Source: Tetradesmus obliquus
Lineage: Eukaryota > Chlorophyta > Chlorophyceae > Sphaeropleales > Scenedesmaceae
Direction: 5' to 3'
Assembly (NCBI GenBank): GCA_030272155.1
Contig: CP126196.1
Coordinates: 2,728,001 to 2,792,000 of the forward strand
Length of the DNA: 64,000 bases
Made by a program: the position numbers and the translations under genes. The notes beneath the pieces are model-generated. The model saw only the letters and a list, made by a program, of their open reading frames with translations. It did no database searches and had not been told where the DNA came from. Positions within the stretch are counted from its first letter, which is position 1. Each line of letters begins with the position of its first letter. This document shows, one piece after another, positions 46,201 through 55,643 of the stretch.

Positions 46201-47934
46201 CTGCTGCTGTAGGCCACAGCTGTGAGCACGAGCTGGAGGTGGCGCGCATCAACGGCGTGCTGGGCAACATCGACGCCAACACAGGTGGGTGGAGCACTTG
46301 CTTTTTGTCAACTGATGAAGTGCTGCCCAGCACCTGCAGCAGTACAACGGGCATGTGGTCCGATGCACGCCAGCCACAACTGCAACAGCTCCTTGATGCA
46401 CGCACATAATCCGCTGTCTGCATCCGCCCTGCTTTACTTGCTCTTAGTACATTGAAACGCACGCGTGCGCCTTTGCCAACAGGTGACGCCCAGACTGGTT
46501 GGCACACTGACCAGTTCCTGACCGACCTCTTGATGGATGAATTCACATAATTCTGATGTTTCTTGCAATCATGTGCAACAAGTGACGCGCAGACTGGCTG
46601 GGACACTGACCAATCCCTGACCTCTTGATGGATGTGAATTCTCAACACTCTGATGCATCTTGCAATCATGTGCAACAGGTGACGCGCAGACTGGCTGGGA
46701 CACTGACCAGTTCCTGACCGACCCGCGCATGGCCACGCTGGTGATGGCGGTGGTGGTCAAGAACAACGGCCTGGGCAGCGGCGGCATCAACTTCGACGCA
46801 AAGATCAGGTGCGTTGCACTTTGGCAGCTTGCGCGCCTGCGATGTTGAGCCTTTCTTGTCTATTTTTTATTGTATTTTATTGACAAAGGGGTTTGAAAAC
46901 CCGCAGGTGTGCGTGGCAAGTGTCTGGCATGTGCATGCATGGCATCAGCAGATGCCACTTGAAACACCACCAACTGTGTTGCTTGCCTGCAGGCGTGAGA
47001 GCATCAGCACGGAGGACCTTTTCTACGGCCACATCTCAGGCATGGATGCCCTCGCGCGCGGCCTGCGCAACGCAGCAGCACTCAAGGTGGGGCGGCACGG
47101 CTGCGCCACTGCTGCTGCTGCTGCTGCTGCTGCTGCTACTACTACTGCATTGTACGAGCTGGTGGTGTTTTTGCGTAAAATCTGTTCCTTACCGCCTTCT
47201 TATGGCTGTTGCTGCTCGTACGCCATGCTTGAAGCCATGAACTCAACGCTTCACTGCTGCTGCTGCTGCTGCTGCCGTTGCTGCCTGCATCTGCTGCTGC
47301 AGGAGGCTGGGCAGCTTGACGGCCTAATCGCTGACAGATATGCCAGCTGGAAGGCCAAGGGCGGCCTGGGGCAGAAGATCATCAACGGCAAGGTGAGGCC
47401 TGATGCAGCTGCATTGAGTGTAAGCCAGCTGCGATGTTCATTTGCCACCACTTCTGCTGCTGCAATCCTCTGTGCAATTGCTGCCTTGTCTGCAAGCAAC
47501 ATTGCATGCGCGCGCCATATTATAAGCGCCACATTGTCTGCATGTGGCATGTTAATGCACGTAGTGCACCTGCGCCTGCCGCAGGTTGGCTCTGCCAAGC
47601 TCGAGAAGTGCGTGCTGTCCAACTCTGATTGGCTCCTGCATCTCACACAACCATCTGTTCTTAGAGAAGCTGCGCATGTTGTTTACCTGCATTTGCCGCA
47701 GGTGGGCTTTGCTGAGCTGGAGAAGTATGCGCTGTCAAACCCCGACCCCGATAATCCCATGGCCAGCGTACATGCAACCCCCTGTCCTTTTAAACACGTT
47801 ATTTTGTGTGCCTGCGGCAGGTGGGCTTTGCTGAGCTGGAGAAGTATGCGCTGTCCAACCCCGACCCTGGGTCATCCATGGCCAGCGCAAAGCAGGAGCT
47901 GGCGGAGATCTACCTGGACATGGCCACCAAGTAG
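40227..47934 (+). CDS. Xylose isomerase (XylA family), plant-like, with N-terminal leader
   Basis: Thirteen exons: 40227-40265, 40465-40691, 41361-41447, 41992-42100, 42470-42546, 43562-43722, 44349-44511, 45467-45660, 46213-46284, 46679-46808, 46993-47086, 47303-47392, 47821-47934 (518 aa). [13 protein letters not shown] suggests a secretory or ER leader, as in plant homologues; the acceptor of exon 2 is the least sure junction. Family blocks are [42 protein letters not shown] (catalytic His), [43 protein letters not shown] and [15 protein letters not shown] with metal ligands. The enzyme interconverts D-xylose and D-xylulose. More than half the exons have tandem partial copies, so most of this 7.7-kb gene is copy-filled intron. 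Confidence 0.95.
41080..41430 (+). repeat. Three 5'-end copies of XI exon 3
   Basis: The exon start tgcag|gtatgagggccccaacag occurs decayed near 41090 (gtaggatggccccaacag), well preserved at 41228 with the following 60 bp, and complete at 41361. The intron tail tctgctgctgtctgccatgt is repeated with it. Confidence 0.88.
42070..42235 (+). repeat. 3'-end copy of XI exon 4
   Basis: tgggacaaggagaaggaccc gctgcag|gtgcg at 42074-42105 recurs at 42204-42235, downstream of the true donor. Confidence 0.88.
42792..43630 (+). repeat. Seven tandem 5'-end copies of XI exon 6
   Basis: Copies encoding [20 protein letters not shown] begin at 42792, 42913, 43037, 43170, 43319, 43444 and 43562; only the last continues into the full exon. 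Spacings are 121, 124, 133, 149, 125 and 118 bp. Copy 3 has lost one base. Flanks of copies 1 and 6, and of 2 and 5, are nearly identical, so the array grew partly by duplication of multi-unit blocks. In every partial copy the exon text stops at gctgag|gtg, where the coding gtggcg of the true exon reads as a possible donor. Confidence 0.95.
44156..44400 (+). repeat. Three 5'-end copies of XI exon 7
   Basis: caggccgcaacgcggcc with tacgctgctgcgcaagtg near 44157, a decayed copy near 44250-44290 (cgtgtttgtgtgcgccgctgc) and the true exon start at 44349. Confidence 0.8.
44443..44965 (+). repeat. Four 3'-end copies of XI exon 7
   Basis: The segment encoding [20 protein letters not shown] ends the true exon at 44511. 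It recurs near 44595-44660 (well preserved), 44732-44800 (with an in-frame stop) and 44897-44965 (strongly decayed), all downstream. This gives an age gradient along the array. Confidence 0.9.
45170..45540 (+). repeat. Three 5'-end copies of XI exon 8
   Basis: The exon start cttcatgaagatggccaatg (FMKMAND) with the following 60-70 bp is found at about 45168, 45309 (altered, with an insertion of about 9 bp) and complete at 45467. Confidence 0.9.
45608..46115 (+). repeat. Five 3'-end copies of XI exon 8
   Basis: aacatcgagtgcaaccacgc cacgctggcag ([11 protein letters not shown]) ends the exon at 45660. It recurs ending near 45779, 45893 and 46017, plus a decayed copy near 46111 (gactgtaacaatgccacgat). 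Each of the first three is followed by GTGATC, GTGCGT or GTGCGG. Confidence 0.92.
46480..46725 (+). repeat. Three 5'-end copies of XI exon 10
   Basis: acaggtgacgcccagactgg, acaagtgacgcgcagactgg and the true acaggtgacgcgcagactgg lie at about 46480, 46578 and 46676. Each is followed by ttggcacactgaccagttcc or a variant. Intron text tgatggatgaattcac is repeated as well. Confidence 0.92.
47584..47890 (+). repeat. Three 5'-end copies of XI exon 13
   Basis: cag|gtgggctttgctgagctgga ([14 protein letters not shown]) is seen diverged at 47586, well preserved at 47701 and complete at 47821. Spacings are 115 and 120 bp. Confidence 0.9.
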
Positions 47935-48012
47935 ATCTGGATTTTGATCTAGATGCAGATTTAGATCTAGATTACTTTGAAGGTGTCTACAAGCATCCAA
48001 GCAGTTGGTTTT

Positions 48013-48060
48013 GAGATCTATTTGGACATGGCATCGAAGGAGTTCCTGGTGCAGATCTAG
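48013..48060 (+). repeat. Copy of the XI C-terminal coding end in the 3' UTR
   Basis: gagatctatttggacatggc atcgaag at 48013-48039 matches gagatctacctggacatggc caccaag at the end of the coding region (47905-47931), and both are followed by a gatct-rich stretch. Confidence 0.75.
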
Positions 48061-48674
48061 GATCTGGGTATAGATATGGATGCATTCAGGTGTTGGAAGC
48101 GCGTTTTACGAGCGAGGGTTGTAGCAGTCGTTGATGACATTGCTTCACGTGTGCTGCTGTGCCGTTTTTCAATACACGAACAAGTTAGGTAGGCAGCGGC
48201 ATGCCACATTGTGTTGTGGGTGGGCATGCCGTGCCATACAGGCTGGTTTGGTGGGCTGCCGCAAGCAGCTGGCTTGAGTCAGGAGCGTTGAATCATTACG
48301 ACAATAGTGATTGTTTTTATGGCGCTGCACAGCGTGCACAGCGTGCTATACAAGTGGTGCAAGCACCTTCTGCACAGAACAGCAGGCAAGCATTCATCTT
48401 GTGGCATTCTTTGGTTGAAGGAAACACGAATGCGTGGTGTGGCCTTTGAGAGAAGGCCGTTTTTCTGTGTAAGTAAAGAGAGACCCAATGTCGGCCCGAC
48501 ATCCGGTACCGGGTACTGGACAATCAGCCCTGTGCACAAATGGCAAGAGTGTGCTGTGGGACGTCCTAACAAGGCTGCAGGCAGATATGCTGCAGCAAAG
48601 CGTCACTGAACAGACGGCAGCGTCGCCGATTTTAAAATATTCGAAAATCCATGAGGTGTACCGCACACCAGGTT

Positions 48675-49273
48675 AAGGTTCGTTCTGGGACCTACCTTGC
48701 CCCACCCAAAAAGTACTAATCGGAACCAAGGCATCCCAGGAGCTTCACCTGCAACCATTAGCATTTCTGTTTGTGTTGAAGCAATTCGAAGCTGCTGACA
48801 TGTCGATCGCGGTCACCACAATTGACATGCCTCTGCACTCGGCCGGAGAGTGCTCGGGAGACAAATGCCGGGCTTCTGCTGAGTTTAGACCGTGCCTACT
48901 GTTGGAAACAAAGGATATCATTCTATATGGACTAGTGCAAGTGTTCGTGATCGAGGGCAGCGAGCTGTTGTGTGAGATTCAAACAGTGGTAGTGCGCAAG
49001 GGTGTAAAAGTGGCTCAATACGCATTCCGCCACGTTGTATAAATAGATTTAACCGATTTTCGGCTTGCTGTGGCAATTCACAAGCGACAATACGTGCCAA
49101 GATCCTGAGCCAAACAAGCCAGGGCTGCTGACACTTGGACCTCGCACAACGCTGATCGCCTCAAACCAAAGCAATCATATACTAACATCTATTTTTGGGC
49201 GTGCCGGCAGCAATCAGCACTGTCTGAGCGGCGAAAATCCGCCGAATTGAATCGACTTCTGAGAACGAACCTT
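48675..49273. mobile_element. Possible remnant bounded by a 12-bp inverted repeat
   Basis: aaggttcgttct at 48675-48686 is the exact reverse complement of agaacgaacctt at 49262-49273, bracketing 599 bp of different base composition. No convincing target-site duplication or coding capacity is seen. A 12-bp match at this spacing could be chance. Confidence 0.25.
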
Positions 49274-49646
49274 TTAGTAGTGTGCGGTTGACGTCATGTA
49301 ATCAAGACGCAAACTGACACGTTGCACATCACAGCACTAGGCTCCGGTGCAGTAAATCGCTCCAGGCGTTGGTACGGTACCGTATGCTCAGCAAGACCAT
49401 GGGTGGCCACCGGTGCTTGCCAGAACATGCTGCCGCAGCATGCGGCATCCAAGCGTCATGCTGTGCCAACAGTTGGGTGGCACAGAACCATGACTGCCCA
49501 TCAACAGCCATGTGGCTTTCTAGCAGCCCTTGAAGCCTGTCGTTGTGCCAGTTTCAGCAGCAGCATGCTTGCGCATGCAACCGCATGTGGCCACACCGCA
49601 AGCCACTCTGCCACAATGGAGGCTCCACAGCACATCGGCACCCCTC

Positions 49647-49683
49647 ATCATCATCATGTTACCCATCAAGCCATAGCATCAAC
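49647..49683 (+). repeat. Dispersed 37-bp repeat, copy 1
   Basis: Identical over 37 bp to 63728-63764 (core gttacccatcaagccatagc). It is flanked by catcggc at 49633-49639 and 49686-49692, that is, inside a direct repeat. Confidence 0.9.
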
Positions 49684-50929
49684 GCCATCGGCCCCGCGCC
49701 CCAATGGAGCGGCAACAAAAGGGACTACACCGGCACCCCTACAGCGTGGTGTTGCACACTGTCACACACAGAGAACGATACGTGTGATACGCCGCACCTG
49801 AACAGTAGCACCTAAAATTCAACTACAAGCAATGCTGAACACACGGCCACTTGCAGCCCAGCCATTGATGCAGCTGGCTGCTATGCAGTCAGCTCTATCA
49901 GTAACGTGCTATGCAGCAGCTGCTGCACACCAATCTCCTTGAAGCTGCAACAAATGCAGCAACAGGAGAACCTCCACTAGGTCATGTCATGCATGCAAAC
50001 ATGCCACACCAACAGCTGCAGGCACCTGGCCCAACCCTAAATAGCGCAAGGAGCAACAACAGATCCTGACACACACAGGCAGCTGATGGCACTGCTGCAC
50101 GCGACACAAGGTGCATACCGCATGGCTATGCATCTACTGTGTAGAGCTGTCCTCTTACAAGGATTGTCAAGGAGGCAGACCATGCCTGCATTGCACATGC
50201 GCAATGACAATACAGTAGCAGCTCTCTGCTGAACTGCAGTGCACTGTACATCAGCTAGTGTGAAGGTGTACTGCAGCAGTGGGCGCTTGAGCAGACAACC
50301 TGACGTGTTGCTGAGTGCTGAAATGACAGCCGAGCTCACAGCGACCTTGCAAAAGCACTCCATACCAGACACTGTTATTCAATTGTGTTGCAGTACTGTC
50401 CCACAAGGTTCAGCACCTGCCCACAAACAATGCCTCCCTCAGCGCGGACGCATTGCAATCCTGTCACAGCAGCTGCTGCAGATCTGCAGAAAACCCGCGC
50501 AAGCAATGCACAGGGCGCACCTTGCGCCATAGCCGCGGTACCATGCCATGATAGCATCTTATGGCGTGCAGCTGGCCAAAGACATGCAGACTGGTCATCA
50601 TTATTCTAGGCTTGATGTCAATGCAGCTGACTGTGCCAGCCTGCATTGCTGCAAAAGTCAGCCCCAACCAACCTACAGCCACACCCATGCACGTGCTTCA
50701 GCAAAAGCCTACTCACCAACAGTCAACGTCCCAACCCCAAGCAGCACTCACAGCACACAAGCAATGCCAGTCAGGACCCGCGCTCACAACGGCACACATC
50801 TACACACAACATTGTCGCATACACTGTAATTGTCAGCCACACTACACAAGATTATTGCCGCTGCTCAGTTGGCGGCATGCCGTGGGCGGGCAAGTCGCGA
50901 AGACCCTTTGTAGTGAGCCCTCATCAGGC

Positions 50930-52698
50930 TCAATCGCTGCCGCCGCCCTCCGCTGCTGCTGCTGCGCCGCCGGCGCCGCCGCCCATGTATTTGGGCCGCT
51001 TGCCCCCTCCCTGTTCGCTCTGGTAGCCCACGATGCACAGGAACTCCTCCGCAGTCATCAACTCGCCTGTGCGATTGTTGGGCCGCGGGAAGTCTGCAAG
51101 TGGGGCACAAGCAACACCAGCACACACGCAGTGGTCACAATCAAGCGCGGATGCACAGGAACTCCTCCGCAGTCATCAGCTCGCCTGTCCGGTTGTTGGC
51201 CGCGGAAAGTCTGCAAGAGGGGCACAAGCAACACCAGCGCACACGCAGTGATCACAATCAAGCGCGGATGCACAGGAACTCCTCCGCAGTCATCAACTCG
51301 CCTGTGCGGTTGTTGGGGCGCGGGAAGTGTGCGGATCACAGCAACAGAGGTTTAAGTTGCGCCGGTACAACATCACTGAGTGAGCAAAGCAGACCGCCTG
51401 TGTGTTGCTCGCAGTTCCTCTGGTGGTGCTGGGAAGCAAGTGAGCCGCCTGGCATGATGCCAGCGTCGCTGCAGCAGCCGTTTCCAAAAACTCACGAGGG
51501 AAGGCCGCCGCCTCAAACATGCCTAATTGCGCACAATACCAAGATCCGCACACCTGCAGCTTGCCGGCCAGCAGTAGCTGGCTGGAAGAGAATGCACCAG
51601 TCCATTCGACACCAAGCCAGCACTCACCGACCATGCGCAGCATCCATCACATGATACGAGCTGACGCATTTGGTCAAGCTTACGACACTTTCAAACCTGC
51701 ACTAGCGGCTGTCCGTCCTAGCCGGCAGCTGGTGCTGAAGGTGCTGGTACCATGTCAGTAACACTCACCGACCATGCGCACGTGGCGGCGCCACTTCTTG
51801 ATTCGCTCCTCGCCCGCGTAGCGCAGGAAGTCGGCCACGCCCTTCAGCACCTCCTGGCCATGCTGGCTGAAACTAACCACGCAGCGCCCGCCCTGCAAGT
51901 GCAGAAAGCAGGTTTGAAATTTAAGTATCGCAGGTGGGTCCTGAACTCATGGCAGACAGCGTGAGCCGCAGGCCAATGGAGAGGTGCGTATCTGGCTACG
52001 GCTGCGTTCATGCACAGCGTAATACGCGTCGATTGGGTACTTGGCGTGACAGCCGTCAGCAAGCACTGCTCAGCAACAGCCCCCCTCACCTGCACGCTCA
52101 TCACACCCGCTACGCCGTTGCACACCACGCGCGCGCACCGCGTGCGCTCCCAGTGCTCCGCACACATTGCATGCAGCTCCTGAGGGAACCGGCTGACCCT
52201 GTACTGCACTGACTTGATGCAGTTGAGCCGTGGGTCGCTGCGCTTGCGCTTCAGATCACAGCCGCCAGCGGCAGCAGCAGCGGCAGCGGCGGCGGCTGCA
52301 CTGCCAGCAACAGCAGCGCCAGCGGCAGCGCTGGCATACCAATCAGCTGGTGCTGCGTAGCCACCAGCAGCAGCAGCCACTGCTGCTGCTGCATCTGGTG
52401 CGCCGTAGCCTGCTGTGATGCCGCCGTATCCTGCTGCCATAGCAGCAGCAGCTGCTGCCGCTGCTGCATCATGGCTGTAGCCGCCATAGCCTGCCACAAT
52501 GGCTCCAGGCAGCAGCTGCTGCTGGTGCTGCTGCTGCTGCTGCATGGCTGCTGCAGCCCAGGCTGCATTTGCATCCTGCAGCTGTGGGCGCGGCAGCAAG
52601 CTACTGCCTTGTAGCATGCCTTGATACTGCTGCGTGTGGGGAGCTGCATACTCCAGCAGCGGATCACTACCAGCAGCGTACTGGCCCTGCAACCCACC

Positions 52699-52733
<35 letters not shown>

Positions 52734-53167
52734 TGTCATGTTCGGTTTGAGACCTGCCGTAGGCGACAAGTGGCGGATGCTGCTGCTGCTGCTGATCCTG
52801 ACCGGCTGCGCCAACTGCCGCATACTCAGCGCTGGCTGCTGCTGCTGCTGCTGCTGCTGCTGAAGCAGCCTCAGCAGCTGCACCCCTCCCTGCTGTGAAC
52901 GGCACGTCTTCGTGAGTGGGAATGCCTGCGCTTGCAGCCGCTGCTGCTGCTGGTGCTGCTGCTGCTGCCGCATCACCCTGCAGCTGCGCGTCTGCTGCTG
53001 GTGCTGCTGCAGGCTCTGTGCTGCCCTGCACCACAGCCAGCGCATGCAGCCCCTTGCGCAGCAGCAGGTTGATGACGTCGTCTGTCAGTGCTGCAAGCGG
53101 CTGTGCGCTGCTGGCTGCTGCTGCTGCTGCTGCTGCTGGCTCTGCTGCATTGCCAGCAGCAGCAGCA

Positions 53168-53214
<47 letters not shown>

Positions 53215-54439
53215 GGCAGTTTCTTCTGCTCTGCCTGTTAAAGATGCTGTTGCTGTGGGTGAGGCACTGCTGCTGCCGAGCTTGTCTGTTGCAGCTGCAT
53301 CTGCAGGCTCAGCTGCTGCTGCTGCTGCTGCTGCTGCAGACTGCTGCTCCTGCTGCTGGACGCTGCTGCCTGCTGGGGGCTTGCTGGCAGGGGCATCCGT
53401 CGCTGCTTCACTGTCGTCCGCAAACCTCGGTGCGGCAACGCCGGTTGTGTCAGAGGTGGTAGACAGCAGCCTTCCTGGCACAGCCTCTGAGCCTGGGCCT
53501 GCTGCTGCTGCTGCTGTTGGTGCTGCTGCTGTGGCCGCTGCTGCATCTGCAACTGCCTGTGCATGTGCCAGCTGCGCCTCAATTAGCTTGCGGGCAATAG
53601 GAGCGGGCAGCTTGCCCACCTTCAGCAGCAGCAGCAGGAGCAATAGGAGCAGGAGCAGCACACCATCACAGCAACAAGGTGTGAGAGCCAGCGGCAGGCA
53701 GGTGAGGTGTTACAGGCACGTTGGAAGCTCTGCACACGTGCTGCACCTGGTACGCACTGCAAAGCTACACCAGTATGTCTGCTGCACTGCTCGCATCAGC
53801 AGCCCACAAAACTGTTGTAAGGCTCGTCCAGCGCAGCTGCAGCAGCAACATTTCTAAGCAAAAACAAACGTCCTATTCCAATCACAGCAACTGCAGCTGC
53901 TTGCGTTTGATTCGAGCTCACACAGCCCTCCAGCAGCAGCAGCTCACCAGCGCTTGGCTCTGCTTCTGAGCATCCACAGCAGCTTGCAGCGTAGGAAACA
54001 GCCCGATGAACACCGGCGCTGCCTCTCCTGCAAGCTGGATGTGTGTGGATATCTGCAGGCTGCCTTTCAGCATGACTGGCTTCAGGCCTTCCACAAAGTC
54101 AGATGACAGCTGGGAGCTCAGCACGTCCTGCAAGGCACCACCTAAGCGCTGCATGCTGGCAGCCTGTGCTGCGGTGTCCGGCGGGTTGACTTCCTGCTGC
54201 TGCGGCTGCTGTTGGTGTTGCTGCTGTGGAGCAGTGCAGTCAGCTTGCTGCTGTTGCTGCTGGTCCTGCTGCGCATGCTGGTTGGGGCCAGCAGTAGCAG
54301 GTGCTAGCAGGCTAGGGCTGCTGTGCACACTGGCTCCGCCTGCAGGCATGCTGACAGCAGGGGCTGCTTCTAGCACCTGTTGTGCGCTGGCTAGGCTGTG
54401 TGACACAGCACTGCTGCAGCTGCCTGATGGATCCACCAT
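50930..54439 (-). CDS. Ala/Gln-rich protein, possibly SAND-like, function unknown
   Basis: Four exons, in gene order: 54439-53948, 53619-52090, 51892-51769, 51093-50930 (769 aa; phases agree). The start is ATG in gccATGG context. The first third has Gln-rich sequence, then a compact part (LQDVLSSQLSSDFVEGLKPV; LAGEAAPVFIGLFPTLQAAV). Exon 2 adds a helix (KLPAPIARKLIEAQLAHAQA) and about 380 residues of Ala/Gln/Gly/Tyr low complexity. The ordered C-terminus holds KRKRSDP, NCIKSVQYRVSRFPQELHAM, VADFLRYAGEERIKKWRRHV and FPRPNNRTGELMTAEEFLCI. The FxxxAGxxxxKKWRRHV pattern faintly recalls SAND domains (KxWK core), which would suit a transcription regulator, but I am not sure. Acceptor AAG|GTGGGC of exon 2 is unusual. 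Confidence 0.65.
51027..51335 (-). repeat. Three 5'-end copies of SAND-like exon 4
   Basis: On the plus strand, gatgcacaggaactcctccg cagtcatcaactcgcctgt occurs at about 51031 (true exon), 51158 and 51267. In gene direction the two extra copies precede the full exon. Spacing is 109-127 bp, and the intron text caagcaacaccagc is repeated too. Confidence 0.92.
51618..51790 (-). repeat. 3'-end copy of SAND-like exon 3
   Basis: cactcaccgaccatgcgca occurs at 51762-51780 (true donor) and again at 51624-51642, downstream in gene direction. Only the last few codons and the donor are copied. Confidence 0.75.
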
Positions 54440-55643
54440 GGCCTGCAGCAGGCAGTTGCTGCTGCAGCCTGCAGCAGGAGATGGCAGCAGCAGGCAGGAG
54501 AGGTAGCGCAGAGTATTCGGCGCGCCTAAAAAAGAAGGGACTTCTGACTTCACGTGAATGGTCACCCCTAGTCTCCTCCTTCTGTCCCATCCAAAGATGG
54601 GACCAAAGTCTGGCGCGCCGTAGCTGCCGATCGAGCGACCATGTCCACACCGGAATGTGTAACATGTTGAAAATAAACACCTCAAGCGTTTACAGCCGCT
54701 GACAGCGCACCTGTTGAACAACAGCCCAGTCTCCGAGCGTCGAGGATTGAAGAGCTTACTCCAGTATCAATTCACAGCAGTGCCTAGAACAAAGAAAGTT
54801 GATTAGCGTCGCTGCTGCAGCAAGGCAAGATCGACTGTGGCTGGTGGCACCTGGCCTGATGCCTTGGCTCGCAGCCTAACCCACAAACAGAAAGGCACTT
54901 GTATGATGTTACAAAAACTCAAAAATGGACTTGGCTGCCTGAACAAGGCAGGCTACGCTGCCCAGTCAAGGGAATGGGACCTGCAAGGGACTTCTCGGTC
55001 AAGGCCAGACATGCCGGTGATAACGATCAAGAGAAAATTTAGCAATTACTGGGAATGACATCTACAAGACGCCTTCCTGAGTGTAATGCATGTGATGCAT
55101 ATGACACACCATGTCACTCATGTTTCCACGCTGTGTAAAGCTGTCAAAGCATGCAAAACGCGCAATATCTGAATTTAATACTTAGTCCATACGCCTGGGC
55201 GCGCAATACACGGTTCCTATACGCCAGCGGCAACTGTCAGCAGGTAGGCGGGAAGGTCGTGTGATGCAGCAGTGCTTTGCAGCCCCTCGTCAAACGGCGT
55301 TCACGAGAACACCGATGCAGTCATTGAAGTACCACAGAACCACTCAGGGTCAACAACCAACATGTGGCCACGTGGGTCACCATGAACAACATCACACCAG
55401 GTTGGTCACCAGGCAAGCTGCCAGCCTGGCTGGGCCACCTTTACTCCTCATAGCAATGGACGCTAGCTGCCCCTTCGATAGGATCAAACGTACATGAAAA
55501 AACACGTGACAGATCAGCACGCTCCAGCCCACACGCAGGACACAAGCAAGCCGTCATCAAACATCAACTCTGAAGCCTCTGGGGCTTCAGCCTAGGCCTG
55601 AGGCGCAGGCCTTTGCTACCCTCGAGCCTGCATGCATGCCGTG
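54440..55643. other. Spacer between SAND-like promoter and SLC25A38-like 3' end
   Basis: No gene was recognised. Two ggcgcgcc sites (about 54519 and 54612) lie in a region free of CAG runs, likely the promoter and leader of the SAND-like gene. TTACA at 54909-54913 could be a poly(A) signal for the carrier gene. Confidence 0.4.

Larger units (their letters stand above)
47935..50929. other. Large spacer between XI and the SAND-like gene
   Basis: No gene was recognised in about 3 kb. The frame at 49322-49801 has no recognisable features. The stretch 48600-49300 is more AT-rich and poor in CAG/CTG. It is bracketed by a 12-bp inverted repeat. A 37-bp word at 49647-49683 recurs near the right end of the window. 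Confidence 0.5.

Noticed and set aside
49322-49801. 159-codon plus-strand frame in the large spacer
   Set aside because: No splice context, family motif or coding-like composition; likely chance.
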